Origin: Alphaproteobacteria bacterium
GTDB lineage: Bacteria; Pseudomonadota; Alphaproteobacteria; Rs-D84
Direction: 5' to 3'
NCBI GenBank assembly: GCA_017642625.1
Contig: JAGCOQ010000056.1
Coordinates: forward strand, 1-21,765
DNA length: 21,765 bases
Shown here: one piece after another, positions 1 through 6,178 of the stretch
Numbering within the stretch: position 1 is the first letter of the stretch
Layout: the number at the start of each line of letters is the position of its first letter
Translations under genes and position numbers: made by a program
The notes under the pieces: generated by a model
What the model saw: the letters and a program-made list of their open reading frames with translations, nothing else
Told to the model about the DNA's origin: nothing
The model's database searches: none

Positions 1-11
1 GTAATTTCTAT

Positions 12-39
12 TTGCGCTTTTATGTGCGCGCGCTATAAT
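12..39 (+). promoter_or_regulatory. Sigma70-type promoter for thrS
   Basis: A -35 TTGCGC at 12-17 and a perfect -10 TATAAT at 34-39 are separated by 16 bases, about 50 bases upstream of the thrS start. Transcription should begin near 46, giving a leader of roughly 40 bases. No T-box-like or other recognised riboswitch fits in so short a leader. Confidence 0.65.
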
Positions 40-88
40 CAAAAAACAATAAATTAAACAAACAAATTATATAAAAAGGGTTTTTATT

Positions 89-1822
89 ATGTCTTATCCA
101 ATTGAAACGGTTCGGCATTCGTTGGCGCACGTTTTGGCGGCGGCGGTTCAAAAGTTATTTCCAGATGTAAAGTTTGCTGGGGGTCCGGCAATTGAAAATG
201 GGTTCTATTATGACTTTGATACCGAACACAGATTTAGCGAAGAAGATTTTGCAAAAATCGAAAAAGAAATGCGTGAATTGATTAAATCAAACGGTCGCTT
301 TGAACAGCGGTTCGTGAGTCTTGACGAAGCCAAAGAATTATTCGCGGCGCAACCATATAAAATGGAATGGCTGAATGAATATGATGCGGCGGGCGAACAG
401 TTGTCTGTTTATACTTTCCGCGACTTTACGGATTTATGCCGTGGGCCACACGTTGAATCCAGTAAAGATTTACCACGCGACGCGTTCAAGATTCGCACTG
501 TTGCCGGTGCATACTGGAAGGGTGATGCGAAGAACAAAATGTTGCAACGTATCTATGTTGATGCATTTTTGACCAAGGAAGACTTAGACCAATTCTTGAA
601 AATGCAGGAAGAAGCCGCGGCACGCGACAATCGTAAACTCGGTAAAGATATGGACCTGTTCCATTTTGAACCAGAATATGCGCCGGGTGCGGTATTTTGG
701 CACAACAACGGTTATCGCATTTATCGTAAGTTGATTGAATACCTGCGTGCGCGTCAAGAACGTGCGGGGTATTTAGAAATCTCTACGCCATCTATTATGG
801 ATCGGTGTTTGTGGGAACGTAGTGGGCACTGGGCGAAATATGGTGCACACAACTATTCTGGTAAAACCCAAGATGGCAAAACTTTCTGTGTAAAGCCGAT
901 GTCTTGCCCGGGTGGTATGTTGGTCTTTGGTCAGGGTATTAAGTCCTATAAAGACCTGCCGTTGTATTTGGCTGAATTTGGTAAAGTTTGCCGTTACGAA
1001 GCCGCAGGGGGACTTTCGGGGTTGATGCGTGTGCGTGAGTTTACCCAAGATGATGCACATATTTTCTGCACCGAAGAACAGTTGGAAACGGAAGTTGTTA
1101 AAATCTTGCGCTTTATAAAAGATATTTATGGCAAGTTCGGTTTCGACAAGATTTCAATGAAGTTGGCAACCCGTCCAAACTCTGAGTTCCGTATCGGTTC
1201 AGACGAAGTGTGGGACAAAGCCGAAGGTGCATTGAAACATGCGCTGGATGCGAACGGTATTGAATACGAAATTGCCGAAGGTGATGCCGCGTTCTATGGT
1301 CCAAAGATTGACAATTATCTGAAAGATTCAATGGGGCGTGTGTGGCAGTGCGGAACGGTGCAATTAGATATGAATCTGCCGGAACGCTTTGATTTGTCCT
1401 ATATCGGCGAAGATGGTGAAAAGCATCGTCCGATTATGTTGCACCGCGCTTTGTTGGGTTCAATCGAACGTTTTATGGGCGTGTTGCTGGAATCGACCGG
1501 TGGTAATTTACCATTGTGGTTGTCGCCAGAACCTGTTGTCGTGACGCCAATTTCAGAAAAGCAACGCGACTATGCAAACGAAGTGGTTGCAAGCCTGCGC
1601 GCAGCGGGTGTATATGCACGTGCCGATTTGCGTGATGAAAAAGTGAATTACAAGATTCGCGAATTGTCATTGGCAAAAACGCCGATTATTGCCGTTGTTG
1701 GTGATAAAGAATCAGCAGATAAATCTGTGACGTTGCGTTATTTTGGTTCTGATAAACAAGAAACGGTTGCATTGTCCAAATTCATTGAAGATATGGAAAA
1801 AGCAATCAAAATGCCGTTGTAA
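89..1822 (+). CDS. thrS: Threonyl-tRNA synthetase lacking the N-terminal TGS domain
   Basis: This cytoplasmic class II synthetase charges tRNA-Thr with threonine and edits mischarged seryl-tRNA. The protein has 577 residues, against about 640 in E. coli. It starts directly at the editing domain: H10xxxH14 in RHSLAHVLA and C117/H121 in CRGPHVESS are the editing-site residues. The catalytic core carries the three expected zinc ligands, C273 (MSCPGG), H324 (DDAHIF) and H452 (MLHRALLGS), followed by the anticodon-binding domain in the last 100 or so residues. The usual TGS domain is absent, and an in-frame TAA at 50-52 with no start codon between it and 89 rules out a longer form. The AAAAAGGG Shine-Dalgarno ends 8 bases before the ATG. 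Identity is certain; the missing domain is seen directly. Confidence 0.97.
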   Translation: MSYPIETVRHSLAHVLAAAVQKLFPDVKFAGGPAIENGFYYDFDTEHRFSEEDFAKIEKEMRELIKSNGRFEQRFVSLDEAKELFAAQPYKMEWLNEYDAAGEQLSVYTFRDFTDLCRGPHVESSKDLPRDAFKIRTVAGAYWKGDAKNKMLQRIYVDAFLTKEDLDQFLKMQEEAAARDNRKLGKDMDLFHFEPEYAPGAVFWHNNGYRIYRKLIEYLRARQERAGYLEISTPSIMDRCLWERSGHWAKYGAHNYSGKTQDGKTFCVKPMSCPGGMLVFGQGIKSYKDLPLYLAEFGKVCRYEAAGGLSGLMRVREFTQDDAHIFCTEEQLETEVVKILRFIKDIYGKFGFDKISMKLATRPNSEFRIGSDEVWDKAEGALKHALDANGIEYEIAEGDAAFYGPKIDNYLKDSMGRVWQCGTVQLDMNLPERFDLSYIGEDGEKHRPIMLHRALLGSIERFMGVLLESTGGNLPLWLSPEPVVVTPISEKQRDYANEVVASLRAAGVYARADLRDEKVNYKIRELSLAKTPIIAVVGDKESADKSVTLRYFGSDKQETVALSKFIEDMEKAIKMPL

Positions 1823-1827
1823 TAAGG

Positions 1828-1850
1828 GTGGGGCGCGTTCTGCGCCCCAC
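1828..1850 (+). terminator. Strong stem-loop after thrS, without a T-tract
   Basis: A perfect 9-bp GC-rich stem (GTGGGGCGC with GCGCCCCAC) closes a 5-base loop directly after the thrS stop. It is followed by ATATATAAAA rather than a run of T, so it is not a standard intrinsic terminator. It could be a partial terminator, an mRNA 3' protective structure or a processing site between thrS and the small lipoprotein gene, which has no obvious promoter of its own. Confidence 0.5.
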
Positions 1851-1875
1851 ATATATAAAAGAAAAGGTAAGGGTT

Positions 1876-2019
1876 ATGAAAAAAGTTTTTGCTGTTGTTT
1901 TGTTGGGTGTTATCGCGATTACGGTTGCGGGCTGTGCGTGTAAATGTGAAACAGAACCGATTGTCGAAGAAAATCATAAATTAATCGTTCCACCACATTT
2001 TGGACAGATGCCTAAATAA
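1876..2019 (+). CDS. Small lipoprotein of unknown function (47 aa)
   Basis: The ATG at 1876 is chosen because it follows an AAGGTAAGGG Shine-Dalgarno and opens a typical lipoprotein signal peptide: a Lys-Lys start, a hydrophobic core and a VAGC lipobox with the lipidated cysteine at residue 20. Only 28 residues remain after processing, including two more cysteines near the anchor (CACKC) and a C-terminus containing LIVPPHFGQMP. That tail recalls the short PP-x-F/L segments found in small alphaproteobacterial outer-membrane lipoproteins, but I do not recognise the family. It lies between thrS and the SPOR gene and is probably transcribed by readthrough of the 1828-1850 hairpin. In-frame upstream ATGs exist but would bury the signal peptide. 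Confidence 0.75.
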   Translation: MKKVFAVVLLGVIAITVAGCACKCETEPIVEENHKLIVPPHFGQMPK

Positions 2020-2026
2020 TTTGTTG

Positions 2027-2062
2027 TTTACATTTTGTAAATGCGTTTTTTTGTGGTATAAT
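2027..2062 (+). promoter_or_regulatory. Promoter of the SPOR-tatA genes with overlapping inverted repeat
   Basis: The -10 TATAAT at 2057-2062 is preceded by TGG (an extended -10), and a -35-like TTGTAA lies at 2035-2040 with a 16-base spacer. The -35 is embedded in a perfect inverted repeat, TTTACA-TTT-TGTAAA (2027-2041). This could be an operator. Because a run of seven T follows shortly after (about 2046-2052), it could instead be a weak terminator for the small lipoprotein gene. Confidence 0.55.
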
Positions 2063-2091
2063 ATACCCAAGTATATATGGGGGGATTTCGC

Positions 2092-2928
2092 ATGGAAAAC
2101 GAAGAAAATAATATGGACTTTTTAGACCTGGATGATGATACGCCAGTTGAAACATTGCCGGAAACAACACCGTTTGCCGCGCCGCGTCCGCGCAAACCGT
2201 GGCTTTTGATGGTATTGGGTTTGGTCGTTATCGTCTTGGCAACCTACATTATTATTCGCACAATTGGAAACGATTCGGCGAAATCTATAGAAATTGATTT
2301 GGATGCACCCGAAGCGGTCGTTGAACCTGAGCCGATGGCGGTTCCTGTGCCAAACGACACATTGGATGTTCCTGCGCGTCCTGGGACAATGAATCCTGGT
2401 ATGATGCCACCACCACCAATGCCAAATGGTCAGCCACAACCGGTTGCACAACCACAACCGATGCCACAGCCGGCACCGCAACCTGTGGCGGAAAATGGCG
2501 TTCCGGTTCGTGTCGTGGCGGATCGCCGCGAAGTGACATTTAATCCGGATCGTCCGTCTGTGAATCCAGCGCCGGCACCACAACCACAGCCAGTTGCCCA
2601 GCCACAACCAAAGCCAGCAACACAGGCGAAGCCAGTGGCAAAACCGCAACCAAAACCTGTGCAAAAGGCGACGGTCACCCCAAGCGGTAAATGGTTCGTT
2701 CAATTCGGTTCTTATGGCACACGTGCCGCAGCGGAGGCCGCAGAACGCAAAATGCGTGCTGGTCACCAGAGTTTGTTCAGTGGTAAGCAATTTGTTATTT
2801 TGGCGGCGCAGTTGCCAAATGGCAGCACGACATACAGATTGCGTGTTTCGTTTGCAACATCATCTGAGGCAAATGGATTCTGTCAGAATGCGAAATCTGA
2901 TGGATTGGATTGCTATGTCGCTAAATAG
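2092..2928 (+). CDS. Inner-membrane SPOR-domain protein
   Basis: This is a predicted bitopic cell-envelope protein of 278 residues. It has an acidic cytoplasmic N-terminus, one transmembrane helix at about residues 38-60 (WLLMVLGLVVIVLATYIII), a long periplasmic linker rich in Pro and Gln, and a C-terminal SPOR domain starting near GKWFVQFGSYG. SPOR domains bind denuded peptidoglycan at the division site, so an FtsN- or DipM-like role in cell division is plausible; which protein it matches cannot be told from sequence alone. The ATG at 2092 is preferred over the in-frame ATG at 2077 because the GGGGGGA Shine-Dalgarno at 2079-2085 sits 6 bases before it. tatA follows 15 bases downstream, probably in the same transcript. 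Confidence 0.87.
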   Translation: MENEENNMDFLDLDDDTPVETLPETTPFAAPRPRKPWLLMVLGLVVIVLATYIIIRTIGNDSAKSIEIDLDAPEAVVEPEPMAVPVPNDTLDVPARPGTMNPGMMPPPPMPNGQPQPVAQPQPMPQPAPQPVAENGVPVRVVADRREVTFNPDRPSVNPAPAPQPQPVAQPQPKPATQAKPVAKPQPKPVQKATVTPSGKWFVQFGSYGTRAAAEAAERKMRAGHQSLFSGKQFVILAAQLPNGSTTYRLRVSFATSSEANGFCQNAKSDGLDCYVAK

Positions 2929-2943
2929 TCAAAGGAGATAACA

Positions 2944-3180
2944 ATGCGATTTGGTGTATGGGAAATAGTAATAATTGTTTTGTTGATTGTGATTCTGTTT
3001 GGACACAACAAGATTCCAGGCATGATGAAAAACTTGGCCGACGGGTTGAATGTGTTCAAAAAAGAATTAAAGACAGAACCCAAACCGGAAAAGCCAGCAG
3101 AAAAGCCTGTCGCTAAAAAAGTGCCGGCGAAAAAGAAACTGGCTAAAAAAGCACCGGCAAAAAAGGTCGCTAAGAAATAA
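2944..3180 (+). CDS. tatA: Sec-independent translocase subunit TatA
   Basis: The 78-residue protein has the TatA layout: a short N-terminal transmembrane helix (WEIVIIVLLIVILFG), the FG-x-x-KIP hinge, an amphipathic helix (MMKNLADGLNVFKKEL) and a hydrophilic tail. The tail is unusually basic, a run of KPA/KKA-type repeats resembling histone H1. TatA oligomers form the passage through which folded proteins cross the inner membrane together with TatBC. Here tatBC lies 8 kb away at 11200-12206, so the system is split. A strong Shine-Dalgarno (AAAGGAG at 2932-2938) precedes the ATG, and a bidirectional terminator follows 14 bases after the stop. Confidence 0.92.
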   Translation: MRFGVWEIVIIVLLIVILFGHNKIPGMMKNLADGLNVFKKELKTEPKPEKPAEKPVAKKVPAKKKLAKKAPAKKVAKK

Positions 3181-3193
3181 TTAAAAAATATAA

Positions 3194-3221
3194 AAAAACA
3201 CCGGCATTTGCCGGTGTTTTT
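3194..3221. terminator. Bidirectional intrinsic terminator between tatA and dksA
   Basis: An 11-bp stem (AAAACACCGGC paired with GCCGGTGTTTT) closes an ATTT loop, with A residues on the left and T residues on the right. It can therefore stop transcription in both directions. It sits exactly between the convergent tatA and dksA genes. Confidence 0.92.
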
Positions 3222-3236
3222 ATTGCATAAAATACG

Positions 3237-3668
3237 TTATTTGCGTTGTTCGTATTCTTCCTGTTCTTCAACCGTCATGGTCGCCAATGGACGTGCCAAC
3301 ATACGACGCAGACCAATTTCTTCACCGGAAACAACACTGTATCCATAAGTGCCGTCTTCTAAACGAGCCAAAGCTGCGTCAATTTTCTTTAACAAGTTAT
3401 TGTCGCGCTGACTCATCCGCAGGTTCATGGTGATTTCTTGTTCAAATGTTGCGTTATCCGAATCATCACCAACACCTTCCGATGCAGATTTATCCGCCAA
3501 ACGAACAGAATTCAATACGGAATCGGATGTGTGCATTAATTCCTGTTTTTGAGCGGTTAATAATTGATAGAAATACGCCAACTGTTCGGGACACATATAT
3601 GGTTCCGTCTTTTTTGGTGTGTATTTTTCTGGTAATACGATTGTTTTATAGTTCTTTTTGGTGGCCAT
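3237..3668 (-). CDS. dksA: DksA-type RNA polymerase regulator without zinc-finger cysteines
   Basis: The 143-residue protein has the DksA/TraR layout: a coiled coil whose tip carries the D68xxD71xA73 signature (DDSDNA), followed by the globular domain (GTYGY...GEEIGLRRMLARP). DksA enters the RNA polymerase secondary channel and, with ppGpp, tunes rRNA and stress promoters. The four zinc cysteines are absent (GYSVVSG in place of GYCxxCG, and MTVEEQE in the second half), as in other cysteine-free DksA proteins known to work without zinc. It starts one base after the trxA stop, with AAAGG inside the end of trxA, so the two are an operon. The shared terminator at 3194-3221 ends it. Confidence 0.93.
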   Translation of the reverse strand: MATKKNYKTIVLPEKYTPKKTEPYMCPEQLAYFYQLLTAQKQELMHTSDSVLNSVRLADKSASEGVGDDSDNATFEQEITMNLRMSQRDNNLLKKIDAALARLEDGTYGYSVVSGEEIGLRRMLARPLATMTVEEQEEYEQRK

Positions 3669-3669
3669 T

Positions 3670-3990
3670 TTACGATACCTTTAATTCATTAATCCATGTG
3701 ATAACTGTGTCTTCGTCCATAAGACCTGTGCGTGCCTCGACCAATTCACCGTTTTTGAAAGCCAGCACACTGGGGATACTGCGAATGCCGTATTTTGCCG
3801 GTGTGCGACGATTTGTGTCATCTATTTCAAACTTTATGAAATTAACATCAGTTATTTTTTCCGAAACAGATTCAAAAATTGGGCCAAACATACGACACGG
3901 ACCGCACCAAGTTGCCCAAAAATCAACCAATGTTATGCCATCACCAATCATTTCTGAAAATGTATCATCATTTGCGTGCTGTAATGCCAT
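3670..3990 (-). CDS. trxA: Thioredoxin
   Basis: This cytoplasmic disulfide reductase has the canonical active site WCGPC, with the redox cysteines at residues 29 and 32, a conserved Asp at 23 (VDFWATW) and the cis-proline segment SIPSVLAF. At 106 residues it is the normal size for thioredoxin 1. The ATG at 3990 is chosen because a GGGAG Shine-Dalgarno lies just upstream; the longer in-frame form would add 24 residues reaching into the promoter. It heads a two-gene operon with dksA and is divergent from the suf operon, with only 75 bases between the start codons. Confidence 0.95.
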   Translation of the reverse strand: MALQHANDDTFSEMIGDGITLVDFWATWCGPCRMFGPIFESVSEKITDVNFIKFEIDDTNRRTPAKYGIRSIPSVLAFKNGELVEARTGLMDEDTVITWINELKVS

Positions 3991-4009
3991 CTTTTTTCTC
4001 CCTTGGTTA

Positions 4010-4037
4010 TTGATATTGTCGCAAAGTGTATTATAAT
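4010..4037. promoter_or_regulatory. Divergent promoter region of trxA-dksA and suf
   Basis: On the plus strand a -35 TTGATA (4010-4015) and a -10 TATAAT (4032-4037) are 16 bases apart and lead into sufS. The -10 lies in the self-complementary octamer ATTATAAT (4030-4037), so the minus strand also carries a TATAAT (4030-4035) placed correctly for trxA. A good minus-strand -35 was not found at the right distance. The two promoters would share the same melted region, so they should exclude each other. Confidence 0.6.
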
Positions 4038-4065
4038 CGTCAAAAAAAGCAAGAGAAAACACAAA

Positions 4066-5172
4066 ATGAATAAAATCATATACTTAGATGCGGCGGCCAG
4101 TGCGCTGAAGTCCCAATCGGTTATTGATGCCGAGGCTGATTTTATGCGTAATTCGTATGCTAATACGGGGCGGGGGGTATGCGCCCGCGCGGCGTTGGCG
4201 GACGAAATGTTGGTAAATGCCCGCAAGTATGTGGCGCAATTCATTGGTGCCGAATCAGTAAATGATGTGATATTTACATCTGGGACAACAGATGCAATGA
4301 ATCGCATTGTTAATATTATTTGCAATTCACGTGATGTAAAAACGGTGGCGGTTTCTGACTTGGATCATCACAGTGCGCGTATGCCATGGGAAAATCTTGC
4401 GCGGAATGGTCGTGCGGAAATGGTTAAAATACCGCTGACCAGTGGATTTGATTTAGATTATAAAAATATGCCGGTCGCGGATGTTGTGGTTATTACCGCC
4501 ATGTCTAATGTGTTGGGTGTTGCACAAAATGTTGCAGAAATAGTTTCCGCCGCACACAAAAAGAATCCAAATGTAATTACGATTGTTGATGCGGCGCAAT
4601 ATGTCGCACATGAACAAATCAATGTGCGTGAATGGAATTGCGACTTTATGTGTTTTTCGGGACACAAGATTGGTGCGAACACTGGTGTCGGCATAATGTA
4701 TATAAAAGATGCCGATTCGTTTTCGCCTGATAAATTTGGTGGTGGTATGGTGCAGACAATCTCGGGTGATAATTGGAATATTGATTCGGCACCAAATAAG
4801 TTTGAAGCGGGAACTTTGCCATTAACACAAATTGCAGGTTTGCCGGTCGCGATTGAAGAGTGGCACACTTGGTCAGGTGGCGCGGATATTGTTTCACATA
4901 TATATGATGAATTGTCAAAAGTGCCACGTGTAAAATTGCTTAGTGTTCGTGATGCAAAAATAATTTCGTTTGTTGTTGATGGTATGCATGTGCTGGATTT
5001 CGGGGCATTGATTGGTGCGCATAATATTTGTGTTCGTGTTGGAAATATGTGTGCATCGTGGATACATTCTGTGATGGGGATTGATGGTTCTGTGCGTATA
5101 TCGGTTGGACCATGGAACACAATGGACGAAGCAAAGCAAGTCGTTGATGTAATTCGGGGAATAGTAAAGTAA
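4066..5172 (+). CDS. sufS: SufS-like cysteine desulfurase (class V aminotransferase)
   Basis: This PLP enzyme takes sulfur from cysteine and passes it as a persulfide to SufE for iron-sulfur cluster assembly. The 368 residues include the N-terminal YLDAAAS motif, TSGTTDAMN, DLDHHSARMPW, the PLP lysine K201 in FSGHKIG, FEAGT, and a catalytic-loop cysteine, C329. The loop reads VRVGNMCA, where most SufS proteins have R-x-G-x-H-C-A, so the conserved His is Met. The protein is also about 35 residues shorter than typical SufS. The ATG at 4066 aligns with the family N-terminus; the longer reading frame from 4003 would cross the promoter. The stop overlaps the sufT start (TAATG), indicating coupling. 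Confidence 0.88.
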   Translation: MNKIIYLDAAASALKSQSVIDAEADFMRNSYANTGRGVCARAALADEMLVNARKYVAQFIGAESVNDVIFTSGTTDAMNRIVNIICNSRDVKTVAVSDLDHHSARMPWENLARNGRAEMVKIPLTSGFDLDYKNMPVADVVVITAMSNVLGVAQNVAEIVSAAHKKNPNVITIVDAAQYVAHEQINVREWNCDFMCFSGHKIGANTGVGIMYIKDADSFSPDKFGGGMVQTISGDNWNIDSAPNKFEAGTLPLTQIAGLPVAIEEWHTWSGGADIVSHIYDELSKVPRVKLLSVRDAKIISFVVDGMHVLDFGALIGAHNICVRVGNMCASWIHSVMGIDGSVRISVGPWNTMDEAKQVVDVIRGIVK

Positions 5173-5486
5173 TGGCAACAAGTCGCGAAGAAATCATTGG
5201 TGCATTAAAGACGGTATATGATCCCGAGATTCCCATTGATATTTGGGAACTGGGGTTGGTGTATGATATAGAAATCAAAAAAGATGAAATTGTTATAACC
5301 ATGACGTTTACCAGTCCCACATGTCCATTAATGGAAGAGATTCTGGCACAGGTTAAAAATGCAGTATCGGGTGTTGCACATGGAATGCCGGTGCGGGTGG
5401 AATTGGTTTGGGATCCACCATGGAATGTTTTTATGATGTCAGATGTGGCGCGTGTCGAACTGGATTTAACAGAAATGGGTTGGTAA
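5172..5486 (+). CDS. sufT: SufT/MIP18-family iron-sulfur assembly protein
   Basis: The 104-residue protein matches the DUF59/MIP18 family. It has the DPEIPIDIWELGLVYDI start, the SPTCPLMEEI loop with the conserved cysteine, and VWDPPW followed by MSDVAR and a C-terminal EMGW. SufT-type proteins help mature or deliver Fe-S clusters in the SUF pathway; the exact step is not settled for the family. It is the middle gene of sufS-sufT-sufE, overlapping the end of sufS by one base and lying 5 bases before sufE. Confidence 0.9.
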   Translation: MATSREEIIGALKTVYDPEIPIDIWELGLVYDIEIKKDEIVITMTFTSPTCPLMEEILAQVKNAVSGVAHGMPVRVELVWDPPWNVFMMSDVARVELDLTEMGW

Positions 5487-5491
5487 TACAT

Positions 5492-5854
5492 ATGACATTT
5501 GATGAAATAAAAAATATTTTATCTGTGATAACCGATCCGGTGGAAAAACTGGAACTGGTTATGGAATTGGGCAAAGATTTACCACCTGCGCCAAAGGGTG
5601 CCGTATGCAGTGAAATATCGGGTTGTGCATCACGCGTTGAAATATGTCGCCGTGGAAACCATTTTTATGGCAATGCCGATTCGGCACTTGTTTGCGGAAT
5701 TGTCGCAATAATGATAGGAATGGTTGACGGCAAAACCCCAGAACAGATAAAGAAAATGAATCTGCAAAAAATGTTTGTTTCGTTGGATTTGAATCTGGGG
5801 GCGGGGCGGTTGAACGGTGTGAATTCAATGATTCGCTTTTTGAATAATTTGTGA
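5492..5854 (+). CDS. sufE: SufE sulfur acceptor protein
   Basis: SufE accepts persulfide sulfur from SufS and passes it to the SufBCD scaffold. The 120-residue protein starts MTFDEIKNIL, contains a KLELVMELGKDLPP segment and the acceptor cysteine C45 in the loop SGCASRVE, and ends in a helix (NGVNSMIRFLNNL). The ATG at 5492 is chosen because it matches the family N-terminus and lies 5 bases after the sufT stop. The Shine-Dalgarno is weak, so translation may depend on coupling to sufT. sufB, sufC and sufD are not in this window. Confidence 0.93.
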   Translation: MTFDEIKNILSVITDPVEKLELVMELGKDLPPAPKGAVCSEISGCASRVEICRRGNHFYGNADSALVCGIVAIMIGMVDGKTPEQIKKMNLQKMFVSLDLNLGAGRLNGVNSMIRFLNNL

Positions 5855-5890
5855 TAAACTTATTAAGAATAAAATCAAAGTTGGTGGGAT

Positions 5891-6178
5891 ATGAACGAAG
5901 ACGAGAAGATGTTTCAAATTGGGGTATGGGCACTGATAATAATGGCGGTGCTGACCGTTATATTACAGGTATGCTATCGAACCCAAAACCGCGTGCTGAA
6001 TCGTGTGCGCGCAGATATTATCCAAACTAAACAGAATATTGCAGTGGCGGAAACGGATTTTGCCGCCTATGTTCGTCCCGAGATTTTAGGCAGTGTTGTA
6101 AAGTTAATAAATCCAAAGGCTGAAACCGTTGGTTTCCAAAAAAACATTTCAATAAACGAGTTGCCGGAACGTAAATAA
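5891..6178 (+). CDS. ftsL: FtsL-like bitopic division protein
   Basis: The 95-residue protein has a short charged cytoplasmic N-terminus, one transmembrane helix at about residues 10-28 (IGVWALIIMAVLTVILQV) and a periplasmic segment with coiled-coil character. FtsL proteins are poorly conserved in sequence; the call rests on topology, length and position immediately upstream of ftsI, as in the classical division cluster. In that role it would join FtsB and FtsQ to activate FtsWI. Its stop overlaps the ftsI start (TAATG). The usual mraZ and mraW genes are not upstream; sufE is. A strong GGTGGG precedes the ATG. Confidence 0.72.
   Translation: MNEDEKMFQIGVWALIIMAVLTVILQVCYRTQNRVLNRVRADIIQTKQNIAVAETDFAAYVRPEILGSVVKLINPKAETVGFQKNISINELPERK

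Noticed and set aside
1..88. Search for a missing TGS domain upstream of thrS
   Set aside because: An in-frame TAA at 50-52 with no start codon before 89 and a good Shine-Dalgarno at 89 exclude a longer protein here.
2122..2790. Minus-strand open frame of 222 codons opposite the SPOR protein
   Set aside because: It is a low-complexity Trp/Arg/Leu-rich shadow of the Pro/Gln-rich linker, with no start signals; the plus-strand protein has clear domains.
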